Virus record (IMG/VR): IMGVR_UViG_3300029985_000089
Location: 1 to 38,069 of that record
Strand: one strand, 5' to 3'
Source: a virus
DNA: 38,069 nt
Positions 28,536 to 34,786 of this stretch are shown piece by piece; positions within the stretch are counted from its first letter, which is position 1; each line of letters opens with the position of its first letter. A program made the translations under genes and the position numbers. The notes beneath the pieces are model-generated. The model saw only the letters and a list, made by a program, of their open reading frames with translations, was not told the DNA's origin and searched no databases.

Positions 28536-29836
28536 AAAATCTCGATAAATTGTGAGTGTTCTTTATCAAATCTTAATCTAACATTCCCCGTAGGCCCATG
28601 CCTATTTTTTAAAATATATACTTGAGCCTCACCTGGACGGTCATGCTCATCGTAAGCATCCCTCCTGCTTAAGGCAATCACAAGATCGCTATCCTGCTCT
28701 ATAGACCCAGACTCTTTGAGATCGCTTAGCTGGGGCAAGTGCCCTACTCTGTCATCAACTTTTCTTGAGAGCTGAGCGAGGCAGATGACGGGGATGTTTA
28801 ATTTTTTAGCGAGGGCTTTGAGGGTTCGGGTGAAGCTTTCGATTTCAAGTCTTCGATATTCTGGCTTGTCTTTTGAAGTGATTAATTCTAGATAATCTAC
28901 AAAAATAGCTGAGATATTAAAAACTTCTTTTGCTCTTTTTGATTTTGACACTATATCATCAATCTTAATTCCACCCTCATCATCAATCAATAACATAGTC
29001 TTATCGATCTCATCCCCAGCTTTGACAATCTGCTCAAAATCATATTCTGTAAGCGTTGCCATGCGGATGCTTTGATGGTCCACTGACGACAATTGAGAGT
29101 ATACTCTGTCTAAAATCTCCTTATAGACCATTTCGATCGAAAAAAAGTACACAGGCTTATGGGCCTTGGCCATTTTTACGGCCATGTTGATAGCTAGCAC
29201 AGTTTTCCCAATACCTGGCCTAGCTGCTATAGTGATAAGTTTCCCGCCCTCTATGCCACCTGTTAGCATGTCCAATGCATCTATGCCTGTGGATAGATAT
29301 ACCTCAGGGCAGTCATCGCTCATTTTTTTTCTCAATTCGTCGACAAACTCTTTTTTCAAATCAAAGAAGTCAGAGCCTAACTTTCCCTCAATGTTTTCAT
29401 CGATTATGTCTATCATTTTTTTGATTTCTCTCAGCATTTCTGAAGCATTTTTTGTGTCTTTCTGCTCTAAAAGCGCTGAGATTCTTTTGGACAAAAGCTC
29501 AAGTACTCTGTAAAGGGAGTAGTTCTTGACAGTTTTTATATAATCTCCCAAATCATCCTTGGTTGCGACATAGGCACCAAATATCTCAGCAAGTCTAGGG
29601 ACCCCTCCCATGCCCTCAAGTAGGCGATGCTCTTTGAGTTTTATAGCTACTTTTTCGAGAGTAGGATGCGATCCAGCCTCATAGAGCTCTCGCAACACAG
29701 AAAATATAATTCCATGATCTAAAATAGCAAAATCTTTTTGTTTTAAATTTTCAATTCCAAAACTTAAATTGTCGTCATTTAAAATCATTCCAGACAAAAC
29801 TAAAATCTCAGCATCTATACAACAATTGTTTTTCAT
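28532..29836 (-). CDS. Replicative DNA helicase, DnaB family, 434 aa
   Basis: Hexameric 5'-3' helicase of the phage replisome. Start set at ATG 29836 with SD GAGG; it overlaps the upstream stop by 4 nt. N-terminal DnaB domain (about 5-95: DAEILVLSGMILNDDNL, HPTLEKVAIKLKEH). RecA-like C-terminal domain: Walker A ARPGIGKT (205-212), Walker B with IFVDYLEL (311-318), VICLAQLSRK and SDLKESGSIEQDSDLVIAL, and the Arg-rich end YILKNRHGPTGNVRLRFDK. Length and order match the family. A loader-like HTH gene lies directly upstream. No primase is seen. Confidence 0.9.
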   Translation of the reverse strand: MKNNCCIDAEILVLSGMILNDDNLSFGIENLKQKDFAILDHGIIFSVLRELYEAGSHPTLEKVAIKLKEHRLLEGMGGVPRLAEIFGAYVATKDDLGDYIKTVKNYSLYRVLELLSKRISALLEQKDTKNASEMLREIKKMIDIIDENIEGKLGSDFFDLKKEFVDELRKKMSDDCPEVYLSTGIDALDMLTGGIEGGKLITIAARPGIGKTVLAINMAVKMAKAHKPVYFFSIEMVYKEILDRVYSQLSSVDHQSIRMATLTEYDFEQIVKAGDEIDKTMLLIDDEGGIKIDDIVSKSKRAKEVFNISAIFVDYLELITSKDKPEYRRLEIESFTRTLKALAKKLNIPVICLAQLSRKVDDRVGHLPQLSDLKESGSIEQDSDLVIALSRRDAYDEHDRPGEAQVYILKNRHGPTGNVRLRFDKEHSQFIEIL

Positions 29837-30612
29837 TGATTTTTCCTCAGATTGCAGCAAATTTTGAACACATAGGGGACGAACTTAGAAATTCTTTTCC
29901 CTTGCCAAGACTCTGTGTGGGCAATTTTTATGGCGTTACATACGAGAGTTTGGGAAAAGCCCAAAAACCAACGAATATCGTTGGGATGGAAAAGGTATTT
30001 TTCGCCTCCGATGGGGATAGGAGACTTCAGCAAGTCGGCAGTCTGTTCGGCCATTTTTTTAGGGCCAGGCGTTGGAGGTGGCCCTTGCATTTGCTGAGAC
30101 AGTTGCTTGGGCAAATTTCTCTCAGAAACTGAGGAGCTGGCCTTCGCTGCAGGCTTTGGCTTCGGAGGCTTAGGCCACTCCTCTATGTGTTTTATGTTCT
30201 TAGTATTATATATATTATCCACCTTATATATAGGGGGTGAAATCCATTTCGTCCCCCCCCCCATGAAATTCATTTCGTCCCCAAAATATTTTTGAAAACT
30301 CATGTCAGGATTGGCGCGTTCCCAGGCAGCAATATGATCTTTTTTCTCAGCAAATGTGGCCTTAGTCCAGATGAGGCGATGGGAACATTTTTCCCTCTCA
30401 ACTATGATGAAATTGAGCGCTTTGAATTTTTCGAGGTATTGCTGAACACGACGAGGGGTCTTTCCAGAAACTTCTGCCAGATATGCATTGGTGGCCCAGC
30501 AGAATCCCCACTCCATCAGCGCTGTTAAGAGGCCGTAGAAAACTCGAGCTCCATCACTAAGCTCAGGATGTGTTGCTATAAATTCCGGGATTGTGCGATC
30601 ATGTCCTGGCAT
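29833..30612 (-). CDS. Winged-helix replication initiation / loader-type protein, 259 aa
   Basis: N-terminal domain about 1-80 is a winged helix-turn-helix: LSDGARVFYGLLTALMEWGF, ATNAYLAEVSGKTPRRVQQY, LEKFKALNFIIVERE, as in phage O-like replication initiators. A Pro/Lys-rich linker follows (PKPPKPKPAAKASSS), then a C-terminal helical domain (DIRWFLGFSQTLVCNAIKI). Coupled by a 4-nt overlap to the DnaB helicase gene, suggesting origin binding and helicase loading. A strong SD (AAGGAG) precedes ATG 30612. The 338-nt upstream leader holds RNA element II. Confidence 0.7.
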   Translation of the reverse strand: MPGHDRTIPEFIATHPELSDGARVFYGLLTALMEWGFCWATNAYLAEVSGKTPRRVQQYLEKFKALNFIIVEREKCSHRLIWTKATFAEKKDHIAAWERANPDMSFQKYFGDEMNFMGGGTKWISPPIYKVDNIYNTKNIKHIEEWPKPPKPKPAAKASSSVSERNLPKQLSQQMQGPPPTPGPKKMAEQTADLLKSPIPIGGEKYLFHPNDIRWFLGFSQTLVCNAIKIAHTESWQGKRISKFVPYVFKICCNLRKNQ

Positions 30613-30732
30613 GGATTAATCTCCTTGTAGTGAGATGGAAGGGATCGCCGCCAAGCAACCAGCCTTCTGTCTCAGGTTTATATGTTTCCCCATTTGTAGC
30701 AGATAAAAAATCTTCAGTCAACGAAGAAGTTG

Positions 30733-30760
30733 GGCCAGGGTTTACAGCCCTGGCCTTTTT
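30733..30760 (+). terminator. Plus-strand intrinsic terminator inside minus-strand region
   Basis: GGCCAGGG (30733-30740), loop TTTACAG, CCCTGGCC (30748-30755), then TTTTT. Only the plus-strand RNA has a T-run. No plus-strand gene lies upstream, so it may block antisense transcription into the replication region. Confidence 0.8.
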
Positions 30761-30777
30761 ATTACCTTCCAAGAATG

Positions 30778-30877
30778 CCTTTATTTCGCACAGAATCGAG
30801 CTAGGTTCAACGATCTCATGTTCATTGGTGTATCGGACTGCCCTAAACTATATAATTCAATGGACAGCGAATAAAGG
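30778..30877 (-). ncRNA. Structured RNA element, copy II (put-like candidate)
   Basis: 100-nt element in the leader of the 30612 gene. On the minus strand CCTTTATTCGC (30867-30877) pairs with GCGAAATAAAGG (30778-30789), 11 bp with one bulged A, extendable by GCC/GGC. It carries TTCGCACAGAATCGAGCTA (30785-30803, plus strand), identical to 15651-15669, while the closing stems differ in sequence but keep pairing. The internal TAG.TTT..GGCAG..GATAC-like blocks are also shared. Neighbour of a RecT terminator on one side and a replication gene on the other. Confidence 0.55.
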
Positions 30878-30882
30878 GCATA

Positions 30883-30945
30883 GAAAAGCCCTTCTTCTCT
30901 ACCACCCCAACCATGGAGTGTATCGGTAAGCAGAAAAGAAGGGCT
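30883..30945 (-). terminator. Intrinsic terminator after the recombinase gene
   Basis: Minus-strand arms AGCCCTTCTTTTCT (30932-30945) and AGAGAAGAAGGGCT (30887-30900), 14 bp with one G-U, loop ~31 nt, followed by TTTT. It begins 6 nt after the bet/recT stop. The large loop reduces certainty. Confidence 0.6.
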
Positions 30946-30950
30946 AAGGC

Positions 30951-31781
30951 TTAAGCGGCGTGTTTGCCCTGCCATCTCATAAAGGCATCGAGGATCGCTG
31001 TTCTATTAGAGGTCAGCAGCGTGTCGATGGTAGGGTACAATGGCTTTATATTTTGCCAATCTGTGAGAAAATCTACCATATCTTTCTCGATGACGACAGC
31101 GTTGAGCGCAGGGTCATTGATCATGATATCTGAGGCCTTATGTGCTAACTTGGCAAGTTCCTCACTTCCTAACTTAGCATGTCCAGAAGATATGATCTTC
31201 TTGCACTCTGCAACATCCTTAGCCTGGACCTCGATAGTCTGCTCTGCCTGCCCTGCATCAAACTCCTCTTGTAGGTACAGCTCGCCAAGTTGCTCAGAAA
31301 AGTTCTCTCTTAAGACCCTAGCCTCTGCACATTTCTCCAGCATGACTTCAGGGTGAGTCTTCCAGCAGCTCCCCTTGTCATTACCTTTGGCATCTTTGCC
31401 ATAGCTAGACCACATCGCAGTACTACAACCTTCTGCCAAGATCCCATTAGGGGTTAGCTTACAGATATATTTAGTAGCGCTCACAAGCTTCCCCTTCTCA
31501 TCATAGACAAACTCTGTCTTCTTCGATGATGGAAAAAACTGCCCTGTCCTATCAGCTATAGACCTCAAGGCTTTGATCGATGTTACATATTGGTTCTTCC
31601 CTCCATACTTGATGACCCAAATGTTTTTCAAGAAAGGATCGAGCCCTAACTTCTTGTGCATCGTAAAGTAAAATAAAAGTTCTTCATCGCTGACGTTAGG
31701 CAACACCTGGTCCCTTATGTAGTCAATGAGTTTGTTATCCCACCCTTGATTTTCAATGATGGCTAATGCTGTTGAGGTCAT
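30951..31781 (-). CDS. bet: Phage recombination protein Bet / RecT family, 276 aa
   Basis: Single-strand annealing protein that pairs complementary DNA during recombination and replication repair. Residues about 25-160 hold the family core: YIRDQVLPNVSDEELLFYFT, MHKKLGLDPFLKNIWVIKYG, YVTSIKALRSIADRTGQFFP, CWKTHPEVMLEKCAEARVLR. Helical C-terminus ends FMRWQGKHAA. SD ACAGGAG lies 8 nt before the ATG. Upstream on the same strand is a PD-(D/E)XK nuclease, likely its partner in a Red-like system; a RusA resolvase diverges from it. Assignment to Bet/RecT is by sequence pattern. Confidence 0.88.
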   Translation of the reverse strand: MTSTALAIIENQGWDNKLIDYIRDQVLPNVSDEELLFYFTMHKKLGLDPFLKNIWVIKYGGKNQYVTSIKALRSIADRTGQFFPSSKKTEFVYDEKGKLVSATKYICKLTPNGILAEGCSTAMWSSYGKDAKGNDKGSCWKTHPEVMLEKCAEARVLRENFSEQLGELYLQEEFDAGQAEQTIEVQAKDVAECKKIISSGHAKLGSEELAKLAHKASDIMINDPALNAVVIEKDMVDFLTDWQNIKPLYPTIDTLLTSNRTAILDAFMRWQGKHAA

Positions 31782-31811
31782 ATAAAATTCTCCTGTCTTT
31801 AATTTTTTTGA

Positions 31812-31840
31812 GCTAGATTTTCTTATCTAGCATTTTTTTT
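31812..31840 (+). terminator. Plus-strand intrinsic terminator upstream of bet
   Basis: GCTAGAT (31812-31818), loop TTTCTT, ATCTAGC (31825-31831), then A and eight Ts. On the minus strand the same hairpin is preceded, not followed, by the homopolymer, so only plus-strand transcription would stop here. Confidence 0.75.
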
Positions 31841-31955
31841 ATGGTGTCTAGTTGAATCTGCATCTTCACATGCTCAATGTTAAGTTTATTGAGGATGATC
31901 CAAATTTCTGCGATATAAGAAATACCCTTTTGGGTATATTGGAAGGCGGCATCAT
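31813..31955 (-). pseudogene. Small frameshifted ORF upstream of bet
   Basis: ATGATG at 31955-31950 with SD GGAGG encodes MMPPSNIPKRVF... and soon ends, but another frame from the same point reads YTQKGISYIAEIWIILNKLN then IEHVKMQIQLDTIKKMLDKK and stops at 31813. The second frame has no usable ATG; a 1-nt change at ATACCCAAAAGGGTAT would join them. Coding character is good only in the joined form. Sequencing indel, decay or frameshifting could explain it. Confidence 0.35.
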
Positions 31956-31994
31956 CTTAACCTCCGTTTTGATGGTTGTCCTTTCGATAGTTTT

Positions 31995-32033
31995 CCCTGC
32001 ATAGACTCACAACAGTCTGTGCAGGGTTTTTTT
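31995..32033 (+). terminator. Plus-strand intrinsic terminator
   Basis: CCCTGCATAGACT (31995-32007), loop CACAAC, AGTCTGTGCAGGG (32014-32026), then T7; one mismatch in 13 bp. As with the sites at 30733 and 31812, no plus-strand gene precedes it. Confidence 0.8.
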
Positions 32034-32035
32034 GT

Positions 32036-32254
32036 CTATTCTTTCTGCTTCTCTCCCTTGTCTCCCTTCCCTCCCTTTTCTTTGCCTTTTTCTGGCAAGA
32101 TCTTGACGAGGATGCAATACTTCCTTAAGGTCTTGATCATCCTCATGGACAAGTTCTTCTGATTAGATACTTCTGCTAACATCTTTGACATCTCGCACAC
32201 GGGCTCATATGTATATTGCCCATGCCAATGCTTTTCCCTGACGGTAACTTCCAT
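32036..32254 (-). CDS. Small basic protein between nuclease and bet, 72 aa
   Basis: ATG 32254, 3 nt after the nuclease stop, SD GAGGAGTAAGG. MEVTVREKHWHGQYTYEPVC, MSKMLAEVSNQKNLSMRMIK, then a Lys/Gly/Glu tail (GKEKGGKGDKGEKQKE). Short basic protein with disordered C-terminus; its position between nuclease and annealing protein suggests an accessory of recombination. No family known. Confidence 0.55.
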   Translation of the reverse strand: MEVTVREKHWHGQYTYEPVCEMSKMLAEVSNQKNLSMRMIKTLRKYCILVKILPEKGKEKGGKGDKGEKQKE

Positions 32255-32257
32255 GCC

Positions 32258-32833
32258 TTACTCCTCTAAAGGGTTAAAATATCTATAACACTCTAACATC
32301 GCCGCCGCTATGCCCATTAATTCTGTGGTGTAGCGAAACTCTCTAGCATGAGGAGGTCTTCCCTCCTTATTCAGCTGGTAAAATATAATCCTATCGCTCA
32401 GATTTGACACCCCATTTTGCTCCAGTAGGTAGTGGTACAATACCCCCTGTAGGGCCCATGTGAGACCTATTCTCTTGGTGTAAGAGGCTGTCGTCTTCCA
32501 GTCTACGATGATAAGTTCGTCATCTTCCTTAAACTTCACAAGGGCATCAATCTGCCCTGTGATCTTTAGCCTATCGTCATAATATCTCCTCTCCATCAGC
32601 TCAACAGATGCTTTGGAGTCCATCATAAACTGACGGAAACTGTCGAAATACCCAGCTGCGTTGTCATCAACTATCACAGGGACACATTCAAGGTACAGGC
32701 TGATAGCATCATGCACCTTGACTCCTATGCATCTCTTATTCTCTAAAACATCCTCAGGAATACCCTTAAAGTCATTCCATGGGGCCAATATCTCTGTCAC
32801 TCTCGTATATCCAGGGCGAATCTGTTCGTCCAT
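32258..32833 (-). CDS. PD-(D/E)XK exonuclease (RecB/Cas4-type), 191 aa
   Basis: Start chosen at ATG 32833 with strong SD ACGGAGGAAAAG; an ATG nine codons earlier has a weaker site. Motifs by residue: GVKVHDAI (His41), KITGQIDALV (Asp96), ELIIVDWKTT (Asp111, Lys113), and QGVLYHYL (Gln129, Tyr133, the QxxxY helix). This is the RecB/lambda-exonuclease-like order of catalytic residues. The product probably digests DNA ends to give single strands for the Bet protein downstream. Length is typical of phage single-domain forms. Confidence 0.85.
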   Translation of the reverse strand: MDEQIRPGYTRVTEILAPWNDFKGIPEDVLENKRCIGVKVHDAISLYLECVPVIVDDNAAGYFDSFRQFMMDSKASVELMERRYYDDRLKITGQIDALVKFKEDDELIIVDWKTTASYTKRIGLTWALQGVLYHYLLEQNGVSNLSDRIIFYQLNKEGRPPHAREFRYTTELMGIAAAMLECYRYFNPLEE

Positions 32834-32970
32834 CTTTTCCTCCGTTATTTTTTGATCCATGAGAATCTTATTTCATGAGCTCATTTCTTCGCAACATCTT
32901 TCGAGAAAAATAAGTTGTTAAATAAATCCTCATCACATATGTCTGGGTAAAATTCAATTTGAGGTTAGCG

Positions 32971-33543
32971 ATGTTGAATCTCAAAATAGATGGACAACCG
33001 ATCCCCTGGCAGAGACCTGGGTATAAGATGCTAAGAAATGGAGATAAAAATATCAGTTTGGTATATGACAAACAAAAAAAAGAAAAGGAAATGATCAGGT
33101 GGCAACTCATGCCACAATTCACCATTCCTAAGATTTCCTCTCCTATAGCTATGGAAATTACCTTTGGCATGCCAATCCCAAAGTCTGCATCTAATGCCTT
33201 GAGGGAGCAAATGATAGCTGGGGAAGTACGCCACATGAAAAGGCCTGACATCGACAACCTTACGAAATTTTACCTCGACACTATGAATGACTTTATCTTC
33301 GTTGATGACTGTCAAATATGCTCTTTGAAAGTAAACAAAGTCTTTTCAGAACAGCCCTCAACCATTATTTTAATAACTCCACTGATAAAAAATGTCTTGC
33401 AGGACAAGGCAGACGAAGTTCTAGAGAGAGAAGATGAATATAATTTACGAGACCCTAGATGGGGAGAAGATCATAGAAGTTGTGTTGACAAAAAAAGATA
33501 TGTTTTTAATACAGGAGAAGATGATCAGGTCAAGCCTGTTTGA
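32971..33543 (+). CDS. rusA: RusA-type Holliday junction resolvase, 190 aa
   Basis: Endonuclease cutting four-way junctions. Start at ATG 32971, SD GAGG 5 nt upstream; a TTG start four codons earlier overlaps the SD. Motif around residues 91-96 (KRPDIDN, Asp93 and Asp95), followed by LDTMNDFIFVDDCQICSLK with the Asp pair 112-113, as in RusA. The catalytic family core ends near residue 135 (STIILITPLI); the remaining ~50 residues overlap the next gene and look unconstrained, so the tail is an unusual extension. Diverges from the nuclease/Bet operon. Confidence 0.82.
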   Translation: MLNLKIDGQPIPWQRPGYKMLRNGDKNISLVYDKQKKEKEMIRWQLMPQFTIPKISSPIAMEITFGMPIPKSASNALREQMIAGEVRHMKRPDIDNLTKFYLDTMNDFIFVDDCQICSLKVNKVFSEQPSTIILITPLIKNVLQDKADEVLEREDEYNLRDPRWGEDHRSCVDKKRYVFNTGEDDQVKPV

Positions 33544-33652
33544 AATTGAAAATGAAGTTTACAACCTAGGTGTGCGCCTAGCAACAAAAGGGGAAGAAGA
33601 AGATGCCACTAATCAGGTCAGGAAGCAAAGAAGCAGTAGGAGAAAACATTAA
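33434..33652 (+). CDS. Hypothetical protein overlapping the resolvase, 72 aa
   Basis: ATG 33434 lies 110 nt before the resolvase stop, in another frame. The sequence MNIIYETLDGEKIIEVVLTK, KDMFLIQEKMIRSSLFEIEN, EVYNLGVRLATKGEEED is protein-like, ending in a basic QVRKQRSSRRKH. GAGAGAAG precedes the ATG. It also overlaps the DUF6496 gene by 50 nt. Role unknown. Confidence 0.5.
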   Translation: MNIIYETLDGEKIIEVVLTKKDMFLIQEKMIRSSLFEIENEVYNLGVRLATKGEEEDATNQVRKQRSSRRKH

Positions 33653-33773
33653 GACTGAAATCAGCGCAGGCAAACCAAAGAAGCAGGCAATCGCCATAGC
33701 GCTGAACACAGCTAGAGAGGCAGGGGCAAACATCCCTACAAAGGGTAAGAAGAAAAAGAAGAGCGCCATATGA
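33603..33773 (+). CDS. DUF6496-type small protein, 56 aa
   Basis: MPLIRSGSKEAVGENIKTEI, SAGKPKKQAIAIALNTAREA, then GANIPTKGKKKKKSAI. The phrase GENIKTE.xAGKPxKQAxAIAL is diagnostic of a small widespread phage family (DUF6496) with unknown function, rich in lysine. SD AAGGGGAAGAAGAAG lies before the ATG; its stop overlaps the next gene's start (ATATGA). It partly overlaps the preceding gene in another frame. Confidence 0.8.
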   Translation: MPLIRSGSKEAVGENIKTEISAGKPKKQAIAIALNTAREAGANIPTKGKKKKKSAI

Positions 33774-34018
33774 AAAAAGAGCAGGACATAAGAGGCGTAG
33801 TGAAGAGGCAGAAAATGTACTCCACACTAGCTCGTAGAGAGGGAAAATATGCCTTGAAGAAAGAGGGGCAAGAGGAAAAAGAGGGCGCTCCTGAGATGGC
33901 GAAGGATAGCGCTAGAGAGGCAAAAATATCATTTGAGTTTGCCAATAAGAGAAAAAAGATCGCCAGTCTGGAAGAGAAAAAATTAAAGAAAAACAAAAAA
34001 ACAAAAAAGAAGAATTAA
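33770..34018 (+). CDS. Lys-rich helical protein, 82 aa
   Basis: ATG 33770 overlaps the DUF6496 stop. MKKEQDIRGVVKRQKMYSTL, ARREGKYALKKEGQEEKEGA, ISFEFANKRKKIASLEEKKL then a Lys/Asn-rich tail. Over 30 percent Lys/Glu, predicted helical, no domain. The pairing with DUF6496 and basic charge point to nucleic acid or virion binding. Confidence 0.55.
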   Translation: MKKEQDIRGVVKRQKMYSTLARREGKYALKKEGQEEKEGAPEMAKDSAREAKISFEFANKRKKIASLEEKKLKKNKKTKKKN

Positions 34019-34020
34019 AG

Positions 34021-34251
34021 ATGACATATCAAGATGAACGCAAGCCTATACAGCCAGTAGAAGTTAGCCAAAAATACATGGCATGGAACATTAAAGAAAT
34101 TAGCGAAAGCCTAAAAGCTATATCTCAGTGGTTAGAACTTTTAGTCAAAGCTCAATTGCAGAAAAGGGCTAGCAACTCTCCTCCTGAAAGGGCTAGCAAC
34201 TCTCCTCCTATCCATACTATGCATGATAGAAATGAAGAACTACCATTTTAA
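34021..34251 (+). CDS. Hypothetical protein with tandem repeat, 76 aa
   Basis: MTYQDERKPIQPVEVSQKYM, AWNIKEISESLKAISQWLEL, then RASNSPPE and RASNSPPI, encoded by two perfect 24-nt copies (34163-34209), and a short tail HTMHDRNEELPF. Helical N-terminal part, disordered C-terminal part. The ATG follows a weak SD (TAAAG). Function unknown. Confidence 0.5.
   Translation: MTYQDERKPIQPVEVSQKYMAWNIKEISESLKAISQWLELLVKAQLQKRASNSPPERASNSPPIHTMHDRNEELPF
34163..34209 (+). repeat. 24-bp tandem duplication in the 34021 gene
   Basis: Unit AAAGGGCTAGCAACTCTCCT plus CCTN at 34163-34186 and again at 34187-34210, identical for 47 nt except the last base. Adds eight residues (RASNSPPE) in frame. Confidence 0.85.
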
Positions 34252-34264
34252 GAGGAGAAAAAAA

Positions 34265-34786
34265 ATGAGATTATTTGAATGGATAAAGGCTAAATGGACA
34301 GGGTTGAACAAACCTACAGAAATTTATTTTACTTTTTTTTGCAATAATGATGAAACAGATTGCAAAGATAATGATGAAACAGATTGCAAAGATGAAGTTG
34401 AGAAGAAACTAGAACAGCTTGATATGTTTTATGAATCTTTGGAAGAAAAGGTAGAGGACCTTAAAACAAGGAAATTGGTTAAAACAGGGACAAAAGTTCG
34501 TAAACAAAGAGTAAACAAAGATTCTTTAGTAAGAAAGTTTAACACAGAAAGAATTGGATATGATTATGATTGTGTTACGACTAGTAATGATATTTACTTA
34601 GATTATTTAGATTGGTGTAAAGAAAGAGGACTAAGACCAAGGACTAAACAAGCGTTGTTTATGTGTCTAAATCATGAATGGAGAAATAAGCCTCCATTTT
34701 CAACCAACATAACAATAGATGGAAAAAAAGATATCCATTCATATGGAAATGTGCGATTAAAGAAAACTCATGAAGAGTGCATTTAA
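34265..34786 (+). CDS. Hypothetical protein upstream of terminase, 173 aa
   Basis: Start at ATG 34265 with SD AGAGGAGAAA; a longer frame from 34223 lies in the previous gene. MRLFEWIKAKWTGLNKPTEI, a duplicated NDETDCKD octapeptide (residues about 28-43), coiled QLDMFYESLEEKVEDL, then basic RKQRVNKDSLVRKF and a compact end WCKERGLRPRTKQALFMCLN, resembling a helix-turn-helix-like tail. Its stop overlaps the terminase ATG (TAATG). It could be a regulatory or packaging accessory; unproven. Confidence 0.5.
   Translation: MRLFEWIKAKWTGLNKPTEIYFTFFCNNDETDCKDNDETDCKDEVEKKLEQLDMFYESLEEKVEDLKTRKLVKTGTKVRKQRVNKDSLVRKFNTERIGYDYDCVTTSNDIYLDYLDWCKERGLRPRTKQALFMCLNHEWRNKPPFSTNITIDGKKDIHSYGNVRLKKTHEECI
34346..34393 (+). 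repeat. 24-bp tandem duplication in the 34265 gene
   Basis: AATGATGAAACAGATTGCAA plus AGAT at 34346-34369 and 34370-34393, perfect copies. Adds NDETDCKD twice in frame. Same unit length as the unrelated duplication 183 nt upstream. Confidence 0.85.

Noticed and set aside
30591-30929. 112-codon plus-strand frame
   Set aside because: It crosses a plus-strand terminator and the repeated RNA element, has no SD, and its sequence shows no protein-like pattern.
33578-33996. Minus-strand frames opposite the Lys-rich genes
   Set aside because: Phe/Leu/Ser-rich mirror images of AAG/AAA codons on the plus strand; no SD.
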